In this document: positions 1 to 8,667 of the stretch, one piece after another
Layout: the number at the start of each line of letters is the position of its first letter
How positions within the stretch are numbered: position 1 is the stretch's first letter
Assembly: GCA_016716905.1 (NCBI GenBank)
Contig: JADJUS010000009.1
Coordinates: 1 to 28,910 of the forward strand
Length of the DNA stretch: 28,910 nucleotides
Origin: Acidobacteriota bacterium
GTDB taxonomy: Bacteria > Acidobacteriota > Vicinamibacteria > Vicinamibacterales > SCN-69-37
Reading direction: 5' to 3'
Made by a program: the position numbers and the translations under genes
Notes under the pieces: model-generated
What the model was told of the DNA's origin: nothing
What the model saw: only the letters and a program-made list of their open reading frames with translations
Database searches by the model: none

Positions 1-2477
1 CCTGACCGTCACGAGCACCGCCGATCTGCGCAGCACTACGCGCAGGACCTGCCCGCGGCCCGCGCCGAGCGCCATGCGAATCCTGATCTCCTGCCGGCGC
101 TGCTGCACCATGTAGACATCACGCCGTAGAGTCCGACTGCTGCCGTGAGAGCGCCAGTCCGCCGAAGAAGCCCGACAACATCGCCATCAGTCGCTCACGC
201 CCCAGTGCCTCCGCCATCTCGCGTTCCGTAGGCCGCAGTCACCAGCATGTTGTTGCTGACTCCGGCCTGCCAGGCCGCCGCTTCGCGAGTGATGTTTGCG
301 TCGGGGCTCGCCATCCGACCAAGGTGGTGAGCGAGGCACGGGGCAGGGTCCCGCGAGCACGCGAGGAACACGAGGACTGTTCTCCGTCCGGACGTCGCGT
401 ACTTGGTATCGGCCACGACGCCCACCACGTGCATCGCCAGGTTCGGTTCCCCGACCGACGCTTTCAAAGTGGAAGACCCGTCCAATCGGATCGCGCCCTT
501 GCAGGTAGCGCTCGACAAACGCGGCAGTCACCACGGCCACCTTGGGCGAGGTTGGCGTGTCCTGGCCGTTGAATGTGCGTCCGTTGAGCAACGGAATATC
601 GAGTAACCCGGAAAGTATTCGCCACCGACCTGATTCACATTGGGATAACCTCCCGGGGTTTCCGTCGATGACCAAGCCCCTTGGTTCCAGCCGCCTCCAC
701 TCACAGGCACAATGCTGACCGGTGGCGCCCGTGATGCCGGGCATGGCCTTGATCCGCTCCAGCAATGACCGCTGAAATTGCGCTGTCCTTCAGGCGCAAA
801 TGTTGGCGCGGCGGAAGTCGAAGTCTGCGGCCACGATGCCTGCGGTCGGGAAGCCGACGTCCACCGTCGCCAGATTCTGAAACGTCCGCACGAACAGCAG
901 GGCGCCGACCAGCAGGACCAGCGAGACCGCCAGTTGGCCGATGACGAGTGCCCGACGAAGCGTGAAGCGGCCACGACCGTCGGTGAGCCCTCGTCCGCTG
1001 GCGCGCATGGCGTTGACCGCCGCGCGCGTCGCTCGAACGGCGGCACGAGGCCGAACAGGAGGCAGGTCAGGATGGCCAGCCCGCTCGTGAAACCGAGCAC
1101 CCGCCAGTTCTGCGTCAGGTCCAGCATCAATGGGTTTTGTGGGTGCTCAGAAGGAGAGGAGGAGGTTGGCGCTCGCTGCGGGCTGGGCCACGCGCTACAG
1201 ATCGCTCCCGGCGGCGGCCACGATCAGGCTTTCAGACATCAACCGCCGCACGAGCGCCCAGCGCGATGCGCCGATGGCCAGGCGCACCGCTGGTTTCGTT
1301 CCCTGAGCTGGCGCGGGCGAGCATCAAGCTGGCCAGATTCCTGCAGGCGATGAGCAGCACCAGCCGGCCAGACCCAGCAATAGCAGGAGTGGCGTGCCAC
1401 AGTCGCCGCGCAATGCGGAAAAGCCTTTTGTCTACCGGTCCCGCCTTGAGGACGAACTTCTTGAGTTGTCGGCATCACGAGTCACGTATCCCGTGGGGAG
1501 CGTCGCGGCGAAGATCGGCGCTGACAGGGTCCTGAGTTCGGCTTCCGCGTGCTGGACGGTGATACCCGGTTTCAGCCGGCCGAACCCAGCGAGCCACCAC
1601 CAGTCACCGGAGTCCAGCGCCGACCGCGCGAGCCCGCGCACTGGGCGCTCGGTACAGAGTGGCAGCGCCACATCGAACTGGCGCCCGACCTCTACGCCGA
1701 AAAACGATGCCGGAGTCACACCGGCGATTTCAAACGCATGGCCGTCCAGGCGAAGGTCTGACAGATCACGTCGGGGCGTCCCGCGTATTCCCGCTGCCAG
1801 AACGGATAACTGATGACGGCGGCGGTGTCGGGCATTCCGCCGATCCTCATCCGGCCCAATCAGGCGGCCCAGCTAGGCGTGACACCAAGCGTGGCGAAGA
1901 AGCTGGCCGCTCACCCACAGGCCCTGCGCCGGCCGCGATCCGCCTGCGGTGGCGAGGTCCGGGACCACCGGTCCCCAAGCGGCAAGGCCAGGGAGAAGCT
2001 CTTCTGCTGGTCGCGGACCTGCTCGCATAACGGGTACGTCAACTGGGAGCACCGCGACGTGAACCGGCCGGTGCGGACCGCCGTCTCCCGAATCGATGGT
2101 GATGCGCGCCAGTTCCTGCGGCGCCTCCACCGGCAACGTGCGCAGGCGCACGGTATCGATCAACTGGAAGATCGCCGTATTGGCTCCCACACCGAGGGTG
2201 AGCGACAGGACAGCGACGATCGTGAAAAGGCGGTGCCCGCAGCACTCGCGCCATACCGGAGATCGCGCCAGTAGGTGTCGAGCCAGCCGGGCGTGTTATG
2301 GTGTAGACCCTCGATACAAGCGTGCGATTGCCGAGTTTTCTGATCGCGGCTGCTCGGGCGTCCGCCGGAGACATGCCGCGCGCGATGTTGTCGTCGGTCT
2401 CGATCTCCACGCACGACTCGAGTTCCCGCCGGCGCTCCCGATCCCAACGGGCGCGCAGGATACCGCCACCAGCTCAT
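1..2477 (-). pseudogene. Frame-broken MacB/FtsX-type ABC permease (ADOP-like), C-terminus beyond window edge
   Basis: Read on the minus strand, pieces of one acidobacterial-type orphan permease follow each other in the right order but in changing frames. They are an N-terminal MSWWRYP start (2477), an NIARGMSPADAR segment (near 2380), LDTYWRDLRYGA (near 2280), GANTAIFQLID (near 2180), the periplasmic domain with TPASFFGVEVG (near 1710), LFGLVPP (near 1070), a membrane segment with LVLLVGALLFVRTFQNLAT (near 910), VVTAAFVERYL (near 530), and the last FtsX domain with MAMLSGFFGGLAL and RRQEIRIRMALGAGRGQ (near 180 to 50). Such proteins have about 800 residues and two FtsX domains, and act in the inner membrane without an adjacent ATPase gene. 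At least eight frame changes are needed. The start overlaps the end of the PadR gene as ATGA, so the two are probably cotranscribed. It could be a real pseudogene, but the surrounding pattern favours sequence errors. Confidence 0.8.
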
Positions 2478-2864
2478 TTGTCGGACTGGACCCGGCTGGC
2501 GCCGGGCGAAGGACGCGGTTAACGGCGCCCACCAGCGCTTCCCACCGCGAGGTCTGGTGCGCTAAATTGGCTCCGCCCGCCGCAGTCAGGCGGTAGTAAC
2601 GCGCGCGACGGTTGTTCTCTGACGTGCCCCAGAACGAGGCGATCCACTTCTTGTTTTCAATGCGGTGCAGGGCCGGGTAGAGCGAGCCATGTTCGATCTG
2701 GAGCACATCATCGGATTGGCGCTCAATCGCGTGCGCGATGGTGTGACCATGCGCGGCGCCCAGCACCAGCGTCTGCAGAATCAACAGGTCCAGCGTGCCC
2801 CTGTAACAAGTCCCCGTGAATCGGCGTGCGTCCCCGTGGCGGCATTCGGCGCGTCCTCTCCCAT
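2474..2864 (-). CDS. PadR-family transcriptional regulator (frame-broken at both ends)
   Basis: The centre of the gene reads as a PadR winged-helix domain: GTLDLLILQTLVLGAAHGH, then HGSLYPALHRIENKKWI, then SENNRRARYYRLTAAG. PadR proteins of about 110 residues like this typically sit directly before ADOP permeases and repress their own operon, often in response to small molecules. The ATG at 2864 gives MGEDAPNAATG. To join GDLLQ to GTLDLL, one G must be removed from a run of four at about 2797, and one more shift is needed just upstream. At the 3' end a further shift gives a QSDK stop whose TGA overlaps the permease ATG (ATGA). In one unshifted frame the ORF runs from 2871 to 2296, which is too long for the family. 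The family call is firm; the exact ends are inferred. Confidence 0.8.
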
Positions 2865-2910
2865 AGATCATCTAACTGAGCAGCTGGACGTAAGGGAAGC
2901 GTGAAAGGTT

Positions 2911-2965
2911 GTGAACTGGGAACTGGGGAGCTGGGAGCTGAGGAAGGACCCTGGACTCTGGACTT
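2911..2965. repeat. Intergenic array: 8-nt GGAACTGG-type units followed by 7-nt GGACTCT-type units
   Basis: The spacer between the divergent PadR and S9 peptidase genes holds about four degenerate copies of an octamer (GTGAACTG, GGAACTGG, GGAGCTGG, GAGCTGAG). Three copies of a heptamer follow (GGACCCT, GGACTCT, GGACTT). Both unit types recur separately at other gene boundaries in this window. The array ends just before the likely promoter of the peptidase gene. Confidence 0.75.
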
Positions 2966-2969
2966 GACC

Positions 2970-2990
2970 TATAATTTGGCGCCGAGGAGA
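2970..2990 (+). promoter_or_regulatory. Candidate -10 box and Shine-Dalgarno for the S9 peptidase gene
   Basis: A perfect TATAAT lies at 2970-2975, and GAGGAGA at 2984-2990 is five bases before the GTG start at 2996. No good -35 box lies 17 bases upstream, because that position is inside the heptamer array. A -10 this close to the start would give a very short leader, so the ribosome-binding site is better supported than the promoter. Confidence 0.45.
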
Positions 2991-2995
2991 CGCCC

Positions 2996-5936
2996 GTGAC
3001 TCAGTCCGCCAGATTTACCGCTCTCGTTCTTGTTCTCACCTTCATCTCGGCTTATGCGGTGGGCGCGCAGGCGCCCGCCAAGAAGCCGTTGGGTATCGAA
3101 GACCACACGCGCTGGCGCAGTATCAGCGGCCGGGAAATTTCCGGCGACGGTAAATGGGTGACGTACGGAGTGGCGCTCACGAACACCGCGCCGACCGAGA
3201 CCAAGCCGGTGCTTCACCTGTTGAATCTGGCCACGAACCAGGACGTCGAAGTGGCCAACGGGGCAGGCGGATCGTTTTCGGCCGACTCCCGGTGGTTCGC
3301 CTATCAGGTGGAGCCTGCTGCAGGCCGCGGCGGTCGGGAGGCCGAGGCGGCGCTGCCGGAGGCGCACCGGCCCCGGCGCCGACCCCGGACGTGGCTGAAC
3401 CTGCAGGCCAGGCGGCCCGAGGCGCCGCAACGCCGCCCGCTCAGCCCCGCCGAGTCGAGTTGAGAAACCTCGAGACGGGCGCGATCAAGTCGTGGCAGGA
3501 CATTCAGTCGTTCACATTTGCCGCGAACTCCAGTCACCTGATTTTGCGCCGGCGGCCGCCCACGCCGGCTGGTGGCCGCGGCGCCGCGGGCGCCGAAGCC
3601 GCGGCTCCGGCCGCGCCGGCAGCTGGTGCCGCCGCCGCTCCGGCCGGGCCCAGAGGCGTGGACGTCGTCCTGCACAACCTCACCACCGGCGCGATCAGCT
3701 CCTGGGGAGCGTGGGTGACATCTCGTTTAACCGCCCTGGTGATCTGCTCGCCTACACCGTGGACGCCACAGTCAAAGATGGCAACGGCCTGTTTGTGTTC
3801 GACACCCGGAGCGGGCGCATCACCACACTGGACAACGACGCCCAGTCCTACAACCGGCTGACGTGGAGCGACGATGGCGCCGCCCTGGCAGTGCTCAAGG
3901 GCGCCGATGTGGAGAAGATGCGCGAGCGCAGTAATGTGCTTGTGGCGTACCGGCAGTGCAGGCCGCCCTCGGTGACGCCGTGGGGTGCCAGTGATGCTGG
4001 ACCCCGCCAAGGCAGCGGATTTCCCGAAAGATTGGGTTGTGAGCGATCGCGCCCCCTCGCGTGGAGCCACGACAACAAGCGCGTGTTTTTCGGGATCAAG
4101 GAACAGGTGGAGACGGCCGACGCGGCGACGAGGCGCAGCACCGACGACCTCGCCAACGTGGACGTCTGGAACAGCGTGGACGAACGCATCCAGTCGCAGC
4201 AGATGATTCGCGCGGAGGTCGACAGGAATTTCACCTTCCGCACGGCGTTTGATGTGCCGGCAGCCAAAGTCATCAGGCTGACCGACGAGACGATGCGTGA
4301 ACTGGAGGTGGCGCAGGATGGCCGCTGGGCCGTGGGCCGCGATACGCGCGGCTACATCCACGACTACAAACGCCCGGCCGCAGACTTCTACCGGGTCAAC
4401 ACGTCCACCGGCGAGCGCACGCTCATGTTCAAGAACCAATTGACCGGCGCCCACGCGTTCGGGATCTCGCCCGATGGACGTCACTTCCTGTATTGGAAAA
4501 ACAACAAGTTCCAGGGATACGAGCTTGATGCTGCCACCACCCGCACGCTCGGTGGATCGAGCGCGGTGAGTTTCGTGGACATGGAGTTTGATCACCCTGG
4601 CCCGAAGCCGTCGTATGGCCTGGCCGGCTACTCCGAGCGACGGCAAGTCAGTCATCGTGCAGCATCGTACGACCTCTGGCAGTTTCCGCTCGACGGTGGC
4701 GCACCGAAGAACATCACCAACGGCGTGGGCAGCAAAGGTGAAGTGCGGTTCCGGTACGCGCGCACCGAGCCGATCGACCCGCTCGCCGTGGGACCGCGCG
4801 GCACGATCGATCTCGGCAAAACGCTGACCCTCTCGGCCTATGGTGAATACACGAAGAAGGCTGGCTTCTACGAACTGACGCCCGACGGCTCACTGAAAGA
4901 GGTGGTCTTTGAAGACGCCGCGTTCAGCACTCCGGCCAAAGCCGCCAAGGCCGACACCTTTCTGTTCACGCGCCAGACATTCACGGAGTTTCCCGACCTT
5001 CGCGTGTCCGGTCCCAACTTCAAGGACGCGAAGAAGATCACCGATATCAATCCCCAGCAGGCCGAGTACCAGTGGGGACGCCGCGTGTTGTTTGACTACA
5101 AAAACCGCGACGGCGTGAGGCTGCAGGGCATACTCGCGCTCCCCCGACGACTACAAGACGGGCGAGAAGCGGCCAATGATCGTGACGTTCTACGAGAAGA
5201 ACTCGCAGAACATGCATCGCACAGCGCACCGTCATATCTCACCGGCATGGGCTCCATGCCGATTCAGGCGGTGAGCCAGGGCTACATCACGATGTTGCCC
5301 GACATTCACTTCAGGACCGGCTCGTCGCACAGCGACATGCTGGAATGCGTGGAAGCCGCTGTGAAGAAGGTCATCGAGATGGGGTATGCCGACCCGAAGC
5401 GTATCGGTGTGCACGGGCACAGCTACGGCGGTGAAGGCGCCGCGTTCATCGGCACACGTTCGAAGATGTTCGCCGCCGTCGGTATGGGCGCCGGCGTGAC
5501 CGACCTCACCTCGGACTTCAGCCAGAGCTGGGGATGGACGTATCAGGTGAACGGCGGCAGCGGCGCCAATGGCAACGACTACTACATCTACGGACAGGGC
5601 CGGTGGGGCGTCTCCCCTGGGACGATCCCGAGCTCTACCGCTTCGAGTCGGCCCTGACGCACGCGAAAGACGCGCCGTCGCCGTTTCTCATCATGCATGG
5701 CACGGCAGACCCGACGGTTTCGTTCACCGAAGGCATGAACTTCTACAACGCCCTGCGCTACAACGGCAAACGCGCGGTCATGCTGGCGTATCCCGGAGAA
5801 GGACATGGCCTACGCGGCATGGCCAACCGCAAAGACTTGACGGTACGGGCACTTTGAGTTCTTCGACCACTACCTCAAGGGGACGCCCGCGCCGAAGTGG
5901 ATGACCGACGGCGTGCCCTTCCTCAACAAGAAATGA
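2996..5936 (+). CDS. Secreted S9-family (prolyl oligopeptidase-type) peptidase, frame-broken
   Basis: The protein starts at GTG 2996 with a signal peptide (about residues 1-25, ending AVGAQA). A beta-propeller-like region follows, containing Ala/Pro/Gly-rich inserts, and then a C-terminal alpha/beta-hydrolase domain. The catalytic residues are visible: Ser in GHSYGGE (codon at 5421), Asp in HGTADPTV (5708) and His in GEGHGL (5804). It would hydrolyse peptides in the periplasm or outside the cell. About nine frame changes are needed, near 3310, 3705, 3955, 4050, 4630, 4670, 5145, 5215, 5605 and 5845; several pairs compensate each other. The stop is TGA at 5934-5936, six bases before the next gene. 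It is a paralogue of the intact peptidase at 11248-14211 and matches it in length and architecture, so it may be functional in the real genome. Confidence 0.85.
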
Positions 5937-5942
5937 TGTGAC

Positions 5943-7733
5943 ATGACACGAACTCGAATCGGCCTGCTTCTCGCCATCGTCGCGCTCGGGGGCTGCGGCG
6001 GTGCGCGGGAAGCAGTCCAACTGCCGGGCACGGCTGCGAACCAGCGGCCGCCTCTGGCAGAGGTGGACATCGTTGATATCGCGCTGCTGGTGAAGCTCGA
6101 AGACACACGGCAGTTTGACGAAGTGGCGCTGGCACGGCTTCTTCAGTCGAAACATCCCGAGGTCAAACGCCGGGCCGTGGTGGCCGTTGGCCGCATCGCC
6201 GACCCGCGTGGAGGGGTGTTGCTCCAACCGCTGCGGCGTGACGAGAACCCGGAAATCGTCGCAACCGTCGCCTTCGCGACCGGGCAACTGAAGGACCCTG
6301 CGGGTGTCGCCTGGCTGGCACAGATGCTTCTGGCCAACCCCAACACGGGCGTGGCGTTTGAGGCCGCGCGGGGTCTTGGCAAGATCAGGACGCCAGAAGC
6401 CTGGAAGGCGCTGGCCCAGTATCTGACCAACGCCACCCGTGGGGCTGCCACAGAGGGGGTGGTGGGTGAGGCGCTCCTGTCGATGGGGCGTTATACAACT
6501 CGCGAAGACCTCGCGCCGATCGTCAAGTGGACGACTCCGACGACGAGCCCCGAAGTCCGGTGGCGCGCCGCATGGGCCCTGTTCCGCCCGCGCAATCCAG
6601 CCGCCGTGCCGCACCTGCTGAAACTCAGTGAGGATGCGTCACCTGACGTCAGATTCTGGGCTATGCGCGGACTGGCTCTGCCGCCTGCGCCAACGTCGAC
6701 GCCGCCACCGGGAACGGCACCGCCCGTCGAGCCAGCCGCTGTCGTCGTCGATCGCGCGGCGACCGCAGCACGACTGCGCGCCGGCACGAAAGACACTGAC
6801 CGGCGCGTGCGCACTGAAGCCCTGCGCGCGCTCGACGGGTACGACGATGAGGAGTCGTTTGGTGTGGTGTTGGCCGCGCTCGAAGACCCGGATACGTGGC
6901 TGTCAGTATCGGCCGCCGAACTTCTCGGCCGACACAAGGGTCGCGTGGGCCAGGTAGCGCCGCGGCTGGCCGCCGCGACGGCGTCGTCGAAGCCCGCCGC
7001 GCTGCGCCTCACGGCGTTCACGCCGCTCACACAGCTCGCGCCGCCGTTGGCGCTCGACGCCGCCGCCACGCTGTTGCGCGACCCGAGTCTGGCGATTCGC
7101 ACATCAGCCACCCAGGCGCTGCGGCGCATGGGCCCGATCGGCCAGCAGTTCCTGGACCAGTTGGCCACCGACCCGACCATGAAGGACCTGCTCATCCCGG
7201 CTGCCCCCGCGGCTGGCGGACGCCAGGGCGGTGCAGCTGCGCCGGCACACCCCGTGCCTGCGCCCACCGATGCCGACTATCGCGCCATTGTCGAACGCTG
7301 GATTGTGCCTGCGTATAACGGCGCTCCCGCGCCCCGCGCGGTGTGGACCACGCCGAAGGGTGAAATCGAGCTGGAGCTCTACCCCGGCGAATCGCCGCTC
7401 GGCATGGAGGAGTTTGTCCGCCTCACCGAGTCAGGCGCCATTGTCGGCACGGTGTTCAGTCGTGTGGTGCCGAACTTTGTGGCGCAGCAGGCCACCATTC
7501 GCGGCGCCAATCGGCTGCGCGACGAGGTGAGCCGATTGGGGCTGACCCGAGGCAATCTCGCATGGGCGTCGTCCGGCCTCGATACCGGCAGGGCGGGCTA
7601 CACGCTGGGCAGCACGCCACAGCCACACAACGAGGGCGACTTCACGGCACTTGGTCGCGTGGTGCGCGGCATGGACGTGGTCGATCATCTCGACATGGGT
7701 GATGCGGTCACGGCGGCGCGGATGGTGAGGTGA
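5943..7733 (+). CDS. Lipoprotein with HEAT repeats and a C-terminal cyclophilin-type peptidyl-prolyl isomerase domain
   Basis: The 596-residue protein begins with a lipoprotein signal (LLLAIVALGGC, lipid-attachment Cys18). Residues of about 35-450 form alpha-helical HEAT-like repeats, with motifs such as HPEVKRRAVVAVGRI, NPEIVATVAFATGQL and SPDVRFWAMRGLA. From about residue 463 the chain is a cyclophilin domain: TTPKGEIELELYPG, then VFSRVVPNFVAQQ, and later GYTLGSTPQPHNEGDFTALG. Arg507, Phe512 and Gln515 have the same spacing as Arg55, Phe60 and Gln63 of human cyclophilin A, so isomerase activity is plausible. The HEAT part probably acts as a scaffold holding the isomerase at a membrane surface. 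It starts six bases after the S9 peptidase stop and ends with a GTGA overlap with the next gene, so the three probably form an operon. A role in folding or quality control of exported proteins is inference. Confidence 0.85.
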   Translation: MTRTRIGLLLAIVALGGCGGAREAVQLPGTAANQRPPLAEVDIVDIALLVKLEDTRQFDEVALARLLQSKHPEVKRRAVVAVGRIADPRGGVLLQPLRRDENPEIVATVAFATGQLKDPAGVAWLAQMLLANPNTGVAFEAARGLGKIRTPEAWKALAQYLTNATRGAATEGVVGEALLSMGRYTTREDLAPIVKWTTPTTSPEVRWRAAWALFRPRNPAAVPHLLKLSEDASPDVRFWAMRGLALPPAPTSTPPPGTAPPVEPAAVVVDRAATAARLRAGTKDTDRRVRTEALRALDGYDDEESFGVVLAALEDPDTWLSVSAAELLGRHKGRVGQVAPRLAAATASSKPAALRLTAFTPLTQLAPPLALDAAATLLRDPSLAIRTSATQALRRMGPIGQQFLDQLATDPTMKDLLIPAAPAAGGRQGGAAAPAHPVPAPTDADYRAIVERWIVPAYNGAPAPRAVWTTPKGEIELELYPGESPLGMEEFVRLTESGAIVGTVFSRVVPNFVAQQATIRGANRLRDEVSRLGLTRGNLAWASSGLDTGRAGYTLGSTPQPHNEGDFTALGRVVRGMDVVDHLDMGDAVTAARMVR

Positions 7734-8071
7734 ACGCCACCATCACGGTCGCGCGGCAGTCGCCCGACGATATCGGCATCCGACAGATCTTTGTCACGCT
7801 CGACGGTGAGCCGTTCGCGGTGCTGGTCAACGGCCAGAGCGTGACGAAGGACGTGGCCGCAGGCGAGCACCGCATGCGGCTGCACAACACCCTCGTCTGG
7901 AAGAACGTCCTGATCGATTTGAAGCCCGGCGAACACGCCCGCTTCCTCGTGACGAACCGCGCCGGGTGGGGCACCTACGCACTGGTGGCCACGCTCGGCG
8001 TGGGTCCCATCTACCTGAAGGTCGAACGCTCTTCGGAGGCCGGGTCTTCAGACCCGGCATCACGCTTGTAA
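7730..8071 (+). CDS. Small hypothetical protein, translationally coupled to the HEAT/cyclophilin gene
   Basis: The GTG start at 7730 overlaps the previous stop as GTGA, which supports coupled translation. The 113-residue product has no signal peptide and no transmembrane helix. It looks beta-rich, with segments such as QIFVTLDGEPFAVLVNGQS and DVAAGEHRMRLHNT resembling PEGA- or carbohydrate-binding-like sandwich folds, and one hydrophobic stretch near residues 85-100. The last 13 or so residues (RSSEAGSSDPASRL) are encoded by a palindromic element, so the natural C-terminus may have been extended by a repeat. I cannot name its function. Confidence 0.6.
   Translation: MNATITVARQSPDDIGIRQIFVTLDGEPFAVLVNGQSVTKDVAAGEHRMRLHNTLVWKNVLIDLKPGEHARFLVTNRAGWGTYALVATLGVGPIYLKVERSSEAGSSDPASRL
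8039..8058. repeat. Perfect short palindrome at the 3' end of the small hypothetical gene
   Basis: GCCGGGTCT and AGACCCGGC form a perfect 9-bp stem around a TC loop. The hairpin is inside the last codons of the gene ending at 8071 and 23 bases before the GTG of the next gene. No T-run follows, so it is not a classical terminator. It looks like a dispersed palindromic element, though this is its only copy here. Confidence 0.55.
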
Positions 8072-8080
8072 TATGTCGGT

Positions 8081-8667
8081 GTGCTGACGTCCCCTGAACA
8101 CGTCGCGGCTTTTCTTGTGGCCGTATGTTTTGCCGCAGGCCTGAACGTGTACGGCACCGTTGCGGCGCTCGGGTTGGTGTCGCGCGCCGGGCTTGTGGTG
8201 CTGCCCGGTGACCTGGGCATTGTCCAGAGTTGGTGGGTGATCGGCGCCTGCCTCGCGATGTTTGTCATCGAGTTCGTGGCGGACAAAGTGCCGCTGGTCG
8301 ATTTGGTCTGGAATGTCCTCCAGACATTCGTTCGCGTGCCAGTCGCGGGTTTGCTGGCCTATGGCGCGTTGCCGCAGCTCGACCCGGGTTGGCAACTGGC
8401 GGCCGGCGCTGCGGGCTCCGCGCTCGCGCTTCTGGCGCATTCGGGAAAACCACGATGCGTGCGGCGGTCAGCGCATCACCGGAGCCGGCGTCAAACATCG
8501 GCTTGAGCCTCGCCGAAGATGGCGCAGCACTGATCCTCGTGTGGTTCGCCACGCAGTATCCCTATGTGGCGGCTGCGATGGTACTCGTGATGCTCGTCAC
8601 GATCATGTTCATCGTGCGATGGATTCTGCGCCGGCTCAGAACGTTGACCGGGTCACGCGTCGCGTAG
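8081..8667 (+). CDS. DUF4126-like integral membrane protein (one frameshift)
   Basis: The GTG start at 8081 gives about 195 residues with several hydrophobic helices: residues 8-30 (AAFLVAVCFAAGLNVYGTVAALG), about 45-65, about 85-105, about 110-130, and two more near the C-terminus. The segments NVYGTVAALGL, ADKVPLVDLVWN and SASPEPASN fit the DUF4126 family, whose function is unknown. The frame changes at about 8446-8452 in a run written as GGGAAAACC. Adding one A restores SGKTTMRAAV and the rest of the family sequence, so this looks like a homopolymer error. The stop TAG at 8665-8667 lies inside the end of the convergent permease gene, giving a 15-bp tail-to-tail overlap. It follows the hypothetical gene by nine bases and probably shares its transcript. 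Confidence 0.75.

Noticed and set aside
3534..4655. Long open frame on the minus strand (373 residues)
   Set aside because: It lies antisense to the S9 peptidase, has no recognisable domain or ribosome-binding site, and such frames are expected in GC-rich DNA.
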